Source of the DNA: Prochlorococcus sp. scB243_495D8
Lineage (GTDB): Bacteria; Cyanobacteriota; Cyanobacteriia; PCC-6307; Cyanobiaceae
Reading direction: 5' to 3'
NCBI GenBank assembly: GCA_000634195.1
Contig: JFLT01000187.1
Location: 186,001 to 250,000, forward strand
DNA: 64,000 nucleotides
Positions within the stretch are counted from its first letter, which is position 1; each line of letters begins with the position of its first letter. Below are positions 9,391 through 19,391 of the stretch, one piece after another. Under the pieces are notes generated by a model that did not search any database, had not been told where the DNA came from, and saw nothing but the letters and a program-made list of their open reading frames with translations. The position numbers and the translations under genes were made by a program.

Positions 9391-10450
9391 AAAGTTTAAC
9401 TTTGAATCTTTATTTATATTAAATACTTTTGCTTTAATAGTTACCTCCTATTTTTTTAATAATTTTATTTTTACAGGAGTTTACATATTATTTTTCTTTA
9501 TTTCTATTTTTACAACTAAAAATGGTCTAAAGATTATCAAAAAATTTAATTTACTTCAAAATATCAGGAATGAAGGCCCAGCTAATCACTTTAAAAAAAG
9601 TGATACTCCAACAATGGGTGGGATTTTTATGATAATCCCTTTTTTAATTTTGCTTTTGATAATAACTATCAGCTTAGGTTCTCTAAAATTATTTCTTTTA
9701 TTACTAACTATTTTTGGTTTCTTTATTACAGGGTTATTAGATGATTTTTTAAGTATTAAAAGAAAAGAGAACACAGGTTTAAAAACAAAAGAGAAATTTT
9801 TCTTACAAAGTGTCATCTCAATAATTTTTATATTTTTAGCCTATGAAAAAAATTTAATCAGTCCATTAATAACAGTTTCTGACTCCTGGGGAATAAATAT
9901 GAATATTTTCATATTGCCAGTTTCTTTTTTAGTGCTTGTGGGCATAAGTAATTCAGTAAATTTGACTGATGGACTAGATGGATTAGCAGCTGGATGTAGT
10001 GGGATTGTCTTTTATGGATTAGGAACAGAGATATTACTGAAAGAACAGCAAGAACTTTTTGTTTTTAGCATCTTATGTTTTTCGATGTCCGGAATATGCT
10101 TAGGATTTCTCAAATATAATAGTTATCCTGCAAAAATATTTATGGGTGACACAGGATCCCTAAGTATTGGAGCAATTTTGGGTTCTATAGCGTTATTAAC
10201 CAATAGCGTTTTTACCTTATCTATTTTTTCAGGAATATTTATTATTGAATCGTTATCAGTAATTTTTCAAGTAGGATTTTTTAAAATTACAAAAAAATTA
10301 TTTCATAGAGGTAAACGCATATTCTTAATGGCTCCACTACACCACCACTTTGAACTTAAAGGAGTGAAGGAACAAAAAATAGTTGAAAATTTTTGGAAAA
10401 TCAACATTTTACTTGTAATTTTAGGTATAGTTTTAAAAATCAATCTTTAA
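9374..10450 (+). CDS. mraY: Phospho-N-acetylmuramoyl-pentapeptide transferase (lipid I synthase)
   Basis: Polytopic membrane enzyme that transfers phospho-MurNAc-pentapeptide from UDP to undecaprenyl phosphate, giving lipid I for peptidoglycan. The 358-residue protein has about ten hydrophobic segments and all MraY motifs: DTPTMGG at 77-83, the catalytic aspartates D123-D124 in LDDFLS, NLTDGLDG with D199 and D202, MGDTGS with D259, and the HHH cluster at 323-325. It begins inside the DUF3134 gene (17-base overlap) and is followed 10 bases later by a small conserved gene. Other wall genes here are murB, murC and PBP2. Confidence 0.96.
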   Translation: MIGKIKKFNFESLFILNTFALIVTSYFFNNFIFTGVYILFFFISIFTTKNGLKIIKKFNLLQNIRNEGPANHFKKSDTPTMGGIFMIIPFLILLLIITISLGSLKLFLLLLTIFGFFITGLLDDFLSIKRKENTGLKTKEKFFLQSVISIIFIFLAYEKNLISPLITVSDSWGINMNIFILPVSFLVLVGISNSVNLTDGLDGLAAGCSGIVFYGLGTEILLKEQQELFVFSILCFSMSGICLGFLKYNSYPAKIFMGDTGSLSIGAILGSIALLTNSVFTLSIFSGIFIIESLSVIFQVGFFKITKKLFHRGKRIFLMAPLHHHFELKGVKEQKIVENFWKINILLVILGIVLKINL

Positions 10451-10460
10451 AGAATTTGTT

Positions 10461-10706
10461 ATGAATTTTTTTACATGGAAAGATAATGGATTAACAAGTG
10501 ACTGCTCAAGTCTTGATGCAATGGCATCAAGATTTGAAGAAACTGCTAACTTAATGAAAAAACTTTCTAAGAAGGGCTTTAAACTAAAGAAAACTCAAAA
10601 TAATCAACTAATTCTTCACCCTGATCCTGAGGTTTTTGATCAATGGGGTTTTATAAGTGAAGAAGTCCCTTTTAAACAACTTTGTTTAATGTCAGATGAA
10701 GAATAA
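10461..10706 (+). CDS. Small conserved hypothetical protein, 3' end antisense to the SPS gene
   Basis: An 81-residue protein with a central basic helix-like stretch (FEETANLMKKLSKKGFKLKK) and a C-terminal block (HPDPEVFDQWGFISEE) that looks conserved in design; I recall similar short proteins in marine Synechococcus but cannot verify it here. No membrane segment, no cysteine pair, no known motif. It follows mraY by 10 bases and is probably in the same transcript. Its last 67 bases overlap the 3' end of the convergent sucrose-phosphate synthase gene, so both strands are coding there. Function unknown. Confidence 0.75.
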   Translation: MNFFTWKDNGLTSDCSSLDAMASRFEETANLMKKLSKKGFKLKKTQNNQLILHPDPEVFDQWGFISEEVPFKQLCLMSDEE

Positions 10707-12049
10707 CTATTTGAATTTAAGAATTCTTCATTAAGTACTGCTAAATAATTGCGTACATGAGTGTTCCAACTAAAGTGCCTGTTAACACCCTCAATTCCAT
10801 TTCTGCTCCATATTTTCCACTGATTATTATTTGATATTCCTTTTTCAAGGATAACTTTCAACTCATTAATATCAGTAACATCTACTAGAAGTCCATTTTC
10901 ACATTTTGAACGAATTTCTTTTGGCCCTCCATCATTTGTAGATATTATTGGCAATCCACATGAAGAAGCTTCAAGTAGAGTTAATCCAAAAGGCTCTGTT
11001 AAAGCTGGATTTACAAATACACCACCTCTGCTAGCAGCCCACCTATATAAAGCAGGAATCTGACTTGGAAGATGTTTTTTTGGATAAGCTACCTTTCCAT
11101 ATAAATTATATTTATCAATTGTTTCAAAAATATTATTAAAAACATCTTTTTGTTGAGGGTCAAGTTTTGAAGTATTCTCTCTACAACCTAATATCAGAAT
11201 TAAATTAGTTTTTCTTTTTAATTTTTCAGATCTTCCATATGCTTCAATCAAAGATGGAATATTTTTTCTTCGTACAGCTCTAGAAATAGTTAAAAATGGA
11301 GGTTTAGTAGAATCCTTTAGAAAAGGTTTCATCATGTTATCAATTTCGGCTGTCTCGCTTGTTGAGTGAATATGGTGAAATTTATTATGATCAACACCAG
11401 GAGGAATAACCTTAGCTTTGTGAGGTGAAAAAGAAGAATATTGGGAATATTGATAAACTGATTCTTGTTTAGTGCTTGTAACAACAATATCTGCAGACTT
11501 CAATGCTTTTTCTTCTGCTTCAATTCTTTTACTCATAGAATAAAGTTTTTCTATTTGATTATTTTTTAAACCAGTATCAAGCAATTTCCTTTTTTTCTCT
11601 CTTCCTAAAGAATGACCAGTAAAAATAAGAGGAACGTTTAAGGATTTACTTAGTTTAACTCCTACATATCCAGCATCTGCATAATGTGCATGAATGAAAT
11701 TAGGCTTTTTGTTTTTTTTATAGTAAGAAATTAGTCTTTCAGTTAAATGATCTAAATAAGGCCAAAGCAATTCCTTTCTTAAATATTTATTAGGTCCAAA
11801 TTTGAATCTTAAAATTCTCACTCCTGGTTCTACAAATTCTTCTTCTTGAGAATATTCATCGTCTACTTTAGGATCGTTTATTAAACGAGTAACTAAATCT
11901 ACTTGATCAACTTCTGAAATATTAGCCAAGCTTTTAATTAACTCTAAAACGTATTGTGTTTGCCCTCCTGTATCTGCATCCCTGCCTAACTCAAGATTTT
12001 TAGAACGTATAAGACCATGTAAATGTAAATGTAAAAATTTTAACCTCAT
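10640..12049 (-). CDS. sps: Sucrose-phosphate synthase, glucosyltransferase domain only
   Basis: GT-B glycosyltransferase (GT4 family) that makes sucrose-6-phosphate from UDP- or ADP-glucose and fructose-6-phosphate. Sucrose is a compatible solute in marine picocyanobacteria. The 469 residues include the SPS/sucrose-synthase signature GRDADTGGQ at 22-30, AHYADAG at 121-127, PPGVD at 216-220, and the donor-binding E-x7-E motif (E352 to E360). There is no second, phosphatase-like domain as in the longer Synechocystis-type SPS, so dephosphorylation must come from a separate phosphatase or be done elsewhere. The 3' end overlaps the small gene at 10461-10706 by 67 bases. Other GT4 enzymes are excluded by the N-terminal signature. 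Confidence 0.88.
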   Translation of the reverse strand: MRLKFLHLHLHGLIRSKNLELGRDADTGGQTQYVLELIKSLANISEVDQVDLVTRLINDPKVDDEYSQEEEFVEPGVRILRFKFGPNKYLRKELLWPYLDHLTERLISYYKKNKKPNFIHAHYADAGYVGVKLSKSLNVPLIFTGHSLGREKKRKLLDTGLKNNQIEKLYSMSKRIEAEEKALKSADIVVTSTKQESVYQYSQYSSFSPHKAKVIPPGVDHNKFHHIHSTSETAEIDNMMKPFLKDSTKPPFLTISRAVRRKNIPSLIEAYGRSEKLKRKTNLILILGCRENTSKLDPQQKDVFNNIFETIDKYNLYGKVAYPKKHLPSQIPALYRWAASRGGVFVNPALTEPFGLTLLEASSCGLPIISTNDGGPKEIRSKCENGLLVDVTDINELKVILEKGISNNNQWKIWSRNGIEGVNRHFSWNTHVRNYLAVLNEEFLNSNSYSSSDIKQSCLKGTSSLIKPH

Positions 12050-12249
12050 TCAGGAAAACCTCAGATCAACGGCCTTTAATACAAATAAGCTGAATTTTCT
12101 AAGGAAATATTAAGAAAGCATTATGATTTGAAATTTTTTTATATGAAAGTTTTCAAAAAAGCAGTTATGGAGGAGTTTTATGGCCCTTTAAAAAAGAATT
12201 TCGTATTGCTGAAATAATTAAAATAAAAAGAAATACAACAAGGCTTTTG
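12050..12249. other. 200-base intergenic region, uvrA 3' end to SPS start
   Basis: Gap between the 3' end of uvrA and the start of the SPS gene, both on the minus strand. It should hold the SPS promoter and leader. On the plus strand there is a 24-codon frame (12143-12217) with an ATG, too short and unsupported to call. I see no strong hairpin, tRNA or riboswitch. Confidence 0.5.
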
Positions 12250-15153
12250 TTATTTCAGAACCTTTTTAAGATATTTTGCTGTATGGCTTGTAGGATTTTT
12301 AGCTACATCCTCGGGAATACCTTCTGCAATAATTTCTCCTCCTTTATCCCCTCCATCAGGTCCTAAATCGATAATCCAATCGGAACATCTAATAACATCT
12401 AAATTATGTTCAATAACAATTACTGAATTGCCTTTATCTACCAAACGTTGTATTACATCCATTAATTTATGAACATCATAAAAACTTAACCCAGTAGTTG
12501 GTTCATCAATCAAATATAAAGTTTTTCCAGTAGCTCTTTTTGACAATTCCGTGGCTAACTTAACTCTTTGAGCCTCTCCACCAGATAATGTAGGAGCTGG
12601 CTGGCCTAATTTGACATATCCTAAGCCAACATCAACCAATGTAGATAATCTATCAGCAGCTTGAGGTATAGCAGAAAACGTTTCTGCAGCTTGTTCAACA
12701 GTCATCTCTAAAACATCAGATATATTAAAACCTTTATATTTCACCTGAAGAGTTTCCCTATTAAAACGAGCTCCTTTACATACTTCACATTGAACATACA
12801 CATCAGGTAAAAAATTCATTTCAATTACATTGACTCCCTGACCTTTACAAGCTTCGCATCTTCCTCCTTTTACATTAAAGCTAAATTGACCAGCCTGATA
12901 ACCTCTTGCTTTTGCTTCTACTGTGGCAGTAAATATCTGCCTTATAGGATCAAAAGCACCAGTATATGTAGCAGGATTTGATCTTGGAGTTCTTCCTATT
13001 GGAGATTGATCAATAACGATAACTTTATCAATTGCCTTTATCCCCTTTAACTCTTTTACACCTTGAGGAAAAGGGACTTTTAATCCAAGAGAATGACATA
13101 ATGCAGGATGAAGTAATTCATTTATCAAAGTGCTCTTTCCACTTCCACTAACACCAGTTACAGAAACTAATCTTCCTAAAGGAAATTCAACAGAAATATT
13201 TTTTAAATTATTTTTAGAGCAATTATTTAAAATTAAACTTTTTTTTACAGATGATCGACGTTCTTTTGGAGTAGGAATCGATTTCCTACCACTAAGATAA
13301 GCTCCAGTTAATGACTTTTCTGAATTTAAGACATCTTGATAAGATCCTTTAGCAATAATTTCCCCACCATAAACACCTGCCCCTGGACCAATATCTACTA
13401 AATAATCTGCGGATTTCATAGTATCTTCATCATGTTCAACGACAACCAAAGTATTTCCCAAGTCTCTTAAGCTTTTTAATGTTTCTAATAATCTGTCATT
13501 GTCTCTCTGATGCAAACCAATACTTGGTTCATCTAATACATATAAAACGCCAGTGAGACCTGCACCTATTTGTGTAGCCAATCTAATACGCTGAGCCTCA
13601 CCACCAGACAAAGTCATAGCTGGTCTATCTAAAGTCAAATAATCTAAACCTACATTAATTAAAAACTTCAAACGTAAACGAATCTCTTTTAAAACCAATT
13701 CACCTATCTGCTTTTGTTTTTCTGATAAAGATATATTTTCTTTCTTTGTCTTACTTAAGCCCATTATGCGCTCTACGTGATTTAGGGTTTCAGAAACGCT
13801 TATAGAAGTTAAATCAGTAATATTGTATGGACCAAGTTTAACTGCCAAAGCCTCAGGTCTTAATCTTTTCCCAGAACATGTTTTACAGGGAACTAATTCT
13901 AGATACTTTTCTAATTTTTGTTTAACTGATTCTCCATTGGCTTCATTTAATTGCCTTTCTAATATTGGCAAAATCCCCTCAAAAGGTCTTTCAAAACCAC
14001 TAGAAGTTTTAAAACGACTATCAGCTTGGATTAATATTGGTTTATCTGATCCCAAAAGTAGAACTTTTTTTTGCAAGTCACTTAAATCTTTCCAAGGAGT
14101 TTTTAATTCAAAACCATAAGCTTGTCCTACAGAATAAAGTAAAGAGAAGTAATAAGTATTATCTTTTTCACTCCAAGGAGCTATTGCAGCATAAACAGGT
14201 AATGTTTTATCAGGTATAACTCTATCCGCAGTAAATTTTTTTAAATAACCTATCCCATGACAATCTGGACAGGCCCCATATGGGCTATTAAAAGAAAATA
14301 GTCTAGGAGAAAGTTCTTCAACGATAGATCCATGTACAGGACATGCATAGTTTTCTGAGTAAAGTTTTTCTCTTTCTAAATTAGAAGGTAAGTTTTCTCC
14401 TTTTTTTGGAACAACTTCTACTATTGCTAAGCCATCCCCTCTTTTGAGACAAGTTTGTAGAGAATCATTTAATCTTTCTTGTATGCCTTCTCTTGCAATT
14501 AATCTATCTACTACTACCTCAATATTATGAATTTGATTTTTATCTAATTCAATACTATCAGCAAGTTCTCTTACCTCTCCATTGATTCTTACCCTAGCAA
14601 ATCCTTCAGCAGCTAGTCCGCTTATTAATTTTGTATGTGTTCCTTTCTTACCTCTTACAACAGGAGCCAACAATTGGTACCTTGTTCCTTCTGGTAAAAG
14701 AAGAATTTGATCCACCATTTCATCAATTGTTTGAGGCGCAATTGGAATCCCACAATGGTGACAATGAGGCTCGCCAGCACGACCAAACAATAATCTTAAA
14801 TAATCTTGTATTTCCGTTACTGTTCCAACTGTTGATCGAGGATTATGACTTGTGGATTTTTGATCAATTGAAATAGCAGGTGATAAACCTTCAATATTGT
14901 CAACATCTGGTTTATCTACTTGACCCAAAAATTGCCTTGCGTATGCAGAAAGACTCTCAACATATCTTCTTTGACCTTCAGCAAAAATAGTATCAAAAGC
15001 TAAAGAACTTTTACCACTACCACTCACACCTGTAAAAACTATAAATTTATTCCTAGGTAGAGAAAGATCAATATTTTTTAAATTATGCTGACGAGCTCCC
15101 CTAATATTAATTGAATTATCTTCTCCAAAACTACTATCAACTTTATTAACCAT
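12250..15153 (-). CDS. uvrA: UvrABC excision nuclease subunit A
   Basis: Damage-recognition ATPase of nucleotide excision repair; it loads UvrB on bulky lesions such as UV photoproducts. The 967 residues show the duplicated ABC architecture: Walker A GVSGSGKSS near the N-terminus and GVSGSGKST in the second half, and two LSGGEAQR signatures. Zinc modules are visible as CPVH...CPDC in the first half (the second ligand is His, which I regard as a tolerated variant) and CEAC...CEVC in the second. Length is normal. recN lies 54 bases upstream on the same strand, so the two repair genes may be cotranscribed. Confidence 0.97.
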   Translation of the reverse strand: MVNKVDSSFGEDNSINIRGARQHNLKNIDLSLPRNKFIVFTGVSGSGKSSLAFDTIFAEGQRRYVESLSAYARQFLGQVDKPDVDNIEGLSPAISIDQKSTSHNPRSTVGTVTEIQDYLRLLFGRAGEPHCHHCGIPIAPQTIDEMVDQILLLPEGTRYQLLAPVVRGKKGTHTKLISGLAAEGFARVRINGEVRELADSIELDKNQIHNIEVVVDRLIAREGIQERLNDSLQTCLKRGDGLAIVEVVPKKGENLPSNLEREKLYSENYACPVHGSIVEELSPRLFSFNSPYGACPDCHGIGYLKKFTADRVIPDKTLPVYAAIAPWSEKDNTYYFSLLYSVGQAYGFELKTPWKDLSDLQKKVLLLGSDKPILIQADSRFKTSSGFERPFEGILPILERQLNEANGESVKQKLEKYLELVPCKTCSGKRLRPEALAVKLGPYNITDLTSISVSETLNHVERIMGLSKTKKENISLSEKQKQIGELVLKEIRLRLKFLINVGLDYLTLDRPAMTLSGGEAQRIRLATQIGAGLTGVLYVLDEPSIGLHQRDNDRLLETLKSLRDLGNTLVVVEHDEDTMKSADYLVDIGPGAGVYGGEIIAKGSYQDVLNSEKSLTGAYLSGRKSIPTPKERRSSVKKSLILNNCSKNNLKNISVEFPLGRLVSVTGVSGSGKSTLINELLHPALCHSLGLKVPFPQGVKELKGIKAIDKVIVIDQSPIGRTPRSNPATYTGAFDPIRQIFTATVEAKARGYQAGQFSFNVKGGRCEACKGQGVNVIEMNFLPDVYVQCEVCKGARFNRETLQVKYKGFNISDVLEMTVEQAAETFSAIPQAADRLSTLVDVGLGYVKLGQPAPTLSGGEAQRVKLATELSKRATGKTLYLIDEPTTGLSFYDVHKLMDVIQRLVDKGNSVIVIEHNLDVIRCSDWIIDLGPDGGDKGGEIIAEGIPEDVAKNPTSHTAKYLKKVLK

Positions 15154-15207
15154 GTTTAAATCTAAAATATGATTTAAAAAAGTTATTATAATAGAATTTT
15201 TTTTATT

Positions 15208-16887
15208 TTACGCAGCTGAGCGATCAAGAAGTCTAGAAACATATTCGTTTACTTCGCATGAACCTCCACCTATAAGTTCTATTAGTTCATTTTTTCTTTG
15301 ATTTTTTGTAGTTAGTTTTGCGATTGAAGTAAAAGTTATTCCATTAATTACTTTTTTATTAACTTTGAAATGAGCTGATCCCCTTGCAGCGAGAAATGGC
15401 TGATGTGTAATACATAAGACTTGTTGATTTTTAGAAATTTCTTTTATAAGCTCCACCAAAGAAAATAAAGATTTACCACTTAAACCACTATCAATTTCAT
15501 CTAAAAAGAAAGTATTGGGTTTTTTAGAAATACTTGATTTAATAGCTAACAAGAATCTTGACATTTCTCCGCCAGAAATAACATTTGATAATGGAGCAAG
15601 CTTCTGATCAGGATTAGCCGAAAACAAAAAATTTATATCGTCAATTCCATCGCCAGAAGGCTTACACTCAGAAAATTGAATTGAAAAGTTTGCATTTTCT
15701 AAACCTAGATTGCTTAAAATTGACATTACTGAAATTTGTAACTGTTTAGCAATTTTTTTTCTTTCAGTAGATTGAATAACAAATAAAGAATTTAGATTAC
15801 TTTGTAAATTCTCAATTTGAGCTTTAATCATGGAAATCTCATTACCTTGATCATTTTGTTGAAAATACGTTTTTAATTGATCGCGCTTTTCAATTAATTG
15901 AGTTAAATCCAATGAAAAAGTTCTCTCTAAGTTTTTTAAAAAGAATAATCTTTCTTGTATTTCTGGAAGATTAGATTCATAATTTTCTATTTCTTGCAAA
16001 TATGATTTTAAATCAAAAATTAAATCTTCAACATCAGCATGAATATTTAATAACTTCTCTCTAAATTTTTGAATCTTTAGATCGAAATCTGCTGTTTTAT
16101 TTAAAATCTTTAGTGATTGATTGATAAAAGAAGTTACTGACGGTTCATCATGACTGAAATTGTTTAAGTTTTCTAATGATGATTTAATTGAATTATTAAT
16201 TTCTAGATTATTTACTAGTTTATTTTCTAATAACTCTAATTCTAAAATTTCTTCACTTGAATTTAAATCAGCTTCTTCTAAACTCTTCAACATATGCTTA
16301 ATTGCCAAGTTTTTTTCTGTTTGATTCCTAGAAAATTCTATTTTTTCATGCATTAATCCTTCTAAAACTTTAGTTTCTCCCCATATACTTTTAATCCTTT
16401 CGCTAGTATCTCTTGATTCTTGGGAAGATAAGTCATCAATAATTAATCTTCTCTGATCTAAAGAATCAAATATAAAAGTGTCGGATTGACCTGCAAAATC
16501 AATTAAAAATCGTCCGAGTTTTTCTAATGATTGTCTATTTATTGATAAATTATTAACGCTATATTTGGATAAAATTTTATTATTTTTTTTATAAGATTTT
16601 CTTTGAATTTGTAGTTCTGAAGAAGTTATTTCAAAACCATTAAGAATTAACCAATCATTAATTTGGGGAGAAGAAGAAAATATGGCCTCGATAAAGCAAA
16701 AATCTTTTCCTGGACGTATTAAATGTTTTAGAGGTATATTAGTTCCACCAAATAAAGCATTTAGGGAATCAACAATTAATGATTTTCCTGAACCTGAATC
16801 TCCCGTTATGATATTCAAACCTTTTTCGAAATTAATTTCTATAATTTCTATTAAGGCAATATTTTCTATTTTTAGTTGTATTAACAT
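15208..16887 (-). CDS. recN: DNA repair protein RecN
   Basis: SMC-like ATPase that acts early in double-strand break repair. The 559-residue protein has the N-terminal Walker A GDSGSGKS at 29-36, a long central coiled coil (about residues 150-370, rich in Glu, Leu, Lys and Asn), and a C-terminal ATPase half with VISGGEMSRFLLA (signature) and FFLDEIDSGLSG (Walker B). Length is close to E. coli RecN. It is divergent from the ABC1 kinase gene (68-base gap) and upstream of uvrA. Confidence 0.94.
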   Translation of the reverse strand: MLIQLKIENIALIEIIEINFEKGLNIITGDSGSGKSLIVDSLNALFGGTNIPLKHLIRPGKDFCFIEAIFSSSPQINDWLILNGFEITSSELQIQRKSYKKNNKILSKYSVNNLSINRQSLEKLGRFLIDFAGQSDTFIFDSLDQRRLIIDDLSSQESRDTSERIKSIWGETKVLEGLMHEKIEFSRNQTEKNLAIKHMLKSLEEADLNSSEEILELELLENKLVNNLEINNSIKSSLENLNNFSHDEPSVTSFINQSLKILNKTADFDLKIQKFREKLLNIHADVEDLIFDLKSYLQEIENYESNLPEIQERLFFLKNLERTFSLDLTQLIEKRDQLKTYFQQNDQGNEISMIKAQIENLQSNLNSLFVIQSTERKKIAKQLQISVMSILSNLGLENANFSIQFSECKPSGDGIDDINFLFSANPDQKLAPLSNVISGGEMSRFLLAIKSSISKKPNTFFLDEIDSGLSGKSLFSLVELIKEISKNQQVLCITHQPFLAARGSAHFKVNKKVINGITFTSIAKLTTKNQRKNELIELIGGGSCEVNEYVSRLLDRSAA

Positions 16888-16955
16888 GATAATTCTTCCA
16901 TATAGAAAAATTAACTTCTTTTTAAAAAAAATAAAGGTTTTAAATATATAAAGTT

Positions 16956-18812
16956 ATGAAAGAAGATTTTACCGATTTTATTGAGGTCTCTGGACTCTTA
17001 AATTATGATCCAGATACAATTTCTAAAATATACAGAAAAAATCCTAAAAGACTTTTAAAAAGACTTTGGCAAACACTTCTACCTATTTTTGCTTACATTT
17101 TTTCCATTGGATGGGATAAATTAACTGGAAGACTGAAAAATGAAAAGCAAGCAAGATTTAGAGCAAGAGAATTAACAAATTTGTTAGTAGAACTTGGACC
17201 TGCATTTGTTAAAGCAGGCCAAGCTTTATCAACAAGACCAGATATAATCCCAGGTATTCTTCTAGAAGAATTATCTGAATTGCAAGATCAGCTCCCTGGT
17301 TTTGATGGCGATAAAGCTATGGAATTAATAGAAGAAGATTTAGGAAACAAAATAGATGAGATTTTTTTAGAAATTAATAAAGAGCCAATTTCTGCTGCCT
17401 CTTTAGGTCAAGTGCATAAAGCTAAATTAAAAAATGAAGAAATCGTTGCAATAAAAGTACAACGGCCAGGTTTAAGAGAACAAATAACCTTAGACCTTTA
17501 CATTGTAAGAAATATCGCTAATTGGCTTAAAAACAATATCGGATTGATAAGAAGTGATCTAGTTGCTTTGATTGATGAATTAGGTAAGAGAGTTTTTGAA
17601 GAGATGGATTATCTAAACGAAGCTGCGAATGCAGAAAAATTTAGAGATATGCATAAACATAACAAGATGATTGCTGTACCAAAAATTTATAAAGAAATAA
17701 CTTCAAGAAGAGTTTTAGCGATGGAATGGATAGACGGTACAAAATTAACAAATTTAGAGGACGTAAAAAGATTAGGAATTAATCCTGATGACATGATTGA
17801 TATAGGGGTGCAATGCAGTTTAGAACAGCTTTTAGAACATGGTTTTTTTCATGCAGACCCGCATCCAGGTAATTTATTAGCCTTAGAAGATGGAAGATTA
17901 TGTTATCTAGATTTTGGAATGATGAGCGAGGTTTCCAGAGAATCTAGGTCAGGATTAATTCAAGCAGTTGTCCACTTAGTAAATAAGAACTTCGATAAAT
18001 TGTCTCAAGATTTCGTAAAATTAGGATTTTTATCAGAGGAAGTTAATCTAGAACCCATTGTTCCAGCATTTCAAGATGTTTTCATTAACGCGGTTGAACA
18101 AGGAGTTTCGAAAATGGATTTTAAAAGCGTTACTGATGATATGTCTGGTGTTATGTATAAATTCCCCTTCAGACTACCCCCGTATTATGCTCTTATAATT
18201 AGATCATTACTTACATTAGAAGGAATAGCTTTAAGCGTAGATCCAAACTTCAAAATATTAGGCGCAGCTTATCCCTATTTTGCGAGAAGATTAATGGAAG
18301 ACCCTGATCCACAATTAAGGGAAAGCCTTAAAGAAATGCTTTTTGATAATAAAAAATTTAAATGGGATCGTTTAGAAGATCTTCTTTCTAACGCTGCAAA
18401 GCAAACAAACCTCGATTTAGAAAAACTTTTAGACGAAGTTATAAATCTTCTCTTTTCTTCAAATGGAGGATTTCTTAGAAATGAGATAGTTGAAGGTTTA
18501 ACAAACCAGATTGATTTACTTAGTCTAAAAATATTGAAAAGTTTTAATAATTATCTTCCACAATCAATTAAATTAAAGACTACTAACGAAAATAATAACT
18601 TGAGTGACCTTATAATTTATGTTGAGCCATTGAGAAACTTTTTAGAGATTATACAAAAAGTACCGGGGTATTCAATTGACATTTTTATAAAAAGATTGCC
18701 AAGACTTGTTAATGAGCCCTACACAAAAGAAATGGGTATAAAAATTGCAAAAAAGGTAACTGAAAAAGGAGTAGTAAGACTTGTTAAGATTGCCGCTGGT
18801 GCAAATATATAA
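16956..18812 (+). CDS. ABC1/AarF/UbiB family atypical kinase
   Basis: A 618-residue protein of the ABC1 (UbiB/COQ8) family, known in other organisms for roles in quinone metabolism and in chloroplast plastoglobules. The family motifs are seen: FVKAGQALSTRPD (the KxGQ motif), PISAASLGQVHKA (the Ala-rich loop replacing the kinase glycine loop), VAIKVQRPG with the ATP lysine, EMDYLNEAANAEKF, HADPHPGNLL with the catalytic loop, and YLDFGMM with the metal-binding Asp. The C-terminal third is a long helical extension. The DUF1400 gene begins at the very next base, so the two are surely one transcript. The substrate is not known. Confidence 0.92.
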   Translation: MKEDFTDFIEVSGLLNYDPDTISKIYRKNPKRLLKRLWQTLLPIFAYIFSIGWDKLTGRLKNEKQARFRARELTNLLVELGPAFVKAGQALSTRPDIIPGILLEELSELQDQLPGFDGDKAMELIEEDLGNKIDEIFLEINKEPISAASLGQVHKAKLKNEEIVAIKVQRPGLREQITLDLYIVRNIANWLKNNIGLIRSDLVALIDELGKRVFEEMDYLNEAANAEKFRDMHKHNKMIAVPKIYKEITSRRVLAMEWIDGTKLTNLEDVKRLGINPDDMIDIGVQCSLEQLLEHGFFHADPHPGNLLALEDGRLCYLDFGMMSEVSRESRSGLIQAVVHLVNKNFDKLSQDFVKLGFLSEEVNLEPIVPAFQDVFINAVEQGVSKMDFKSVTDDMSGVMYKFPFRLPPYYALIIRSLLTLEGIALSVDPNFKILGAAYPYFARRLMEDPDPQLRESLKEMLFDNKKFKWDRLEDLLSNAAKQTNLDLEKLLDEVINLLFSSNGGFLRNEIVEGLTNQIDLLSLKILKSFNNYLPQSIKLKTTNENNNLSDLIIYVEPLRNFLEIIQKVPGYSIDIFIKRLPRLVNEPYTKEMGIKIAKKVTEKGVVRLVKIAAGANI

Positions 18813-19385
18813 ATGAATTTTAATAAATTTTTAAAATTTAAAATATTTTTTATTTTAATAAGTTCTCCATTATTTTTTAATTTTCCAAAAGCTGATGCTG
18901 CTGAAGAAATTAAAATCACTTACAGCATATTTTCTAGAACAATTAAAGTAAATTCATTAAAAACTTTTGCTAAAGAAGGTAAATCAACAAAAAAATTAAA
19001 AAGGATTTTGAAAGCAACCGGATCCTCAGATAAAGAAATTAGAGCAGTTTTAAATAAAGATTTTGAAATTCCTATTACTATTGCAAGTAAATTAGTATAT
19101 TCTGAAATAGGAAATGTTTTTTTAAGAAGGCTTTCATATATTATCCACCCGCCAAGAGCAAATGATGAAAGAACTGGCATGTTAGCTCTGAGAGCAAGTT
19201 TAATTCAAGGAATTAACCTAGGGAATGGAAAAATAAATCTGATAAATTTTTTTGAAGGATATCCAACTAAAACTGTAATTTTAGATGTCAGCGCTATGAG
19301 CAAAGTTATGAATAAAGTAGAATCAATTTCAGAATTATTAACCTTTTTCACCAATTCTCCTTTAGAAAAAATTAAAACAAATTAA
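18813..19385 (+). CDS. Secreted DUF1400 (alpha/beta hydrolase-associated) protein
   Basis: A 190-residue protein with a cleavable signal peptide (basic start, hydrophobic stretch to about residue 24, then KADA before AEEIKITY). The mature part matches the cyanobacterial DUF1400 domain: an ITYSIFSRTIKVNSLKTFAKEG start, then RASLIQG and the helix with NLINFFEGYPTKTVILD. In larger cyanobacterial proteins this domain precedes an alpha/beta hydrolase; here only the DUF1400 part exists, so this is a stand-alone version. It starts immediately after the ABC1 kinase stop and ends 6 bases before thrC. Likely lumenal or periplasmic; function unknown. Confidence 0.8.
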   Translation: MNFNKFLKFKIFFILISSPLFFNFPKADAAEEIKITYSIFSRTIKVNSLKTFAKEGKSTKKLKRILKATGSSDKEIRAVLNKDFEIPITIASKLVYSEIGNVFLRRLSYIIHPPRANDERTGMLALRASLIQGINLGNGKINLINFFEGYPTKTVILDVSAMSKVMNKVESISELLTFFTNSPLEKIKTN

Positions 19386-19391
19386 GCAACT

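Noticed and set aside
12143..12217. 24-codon plus-strand frame in the uvrA/SPS gap
   Set aside because: Too short, no conservation evidence, and the flanking genes are on the other strand.
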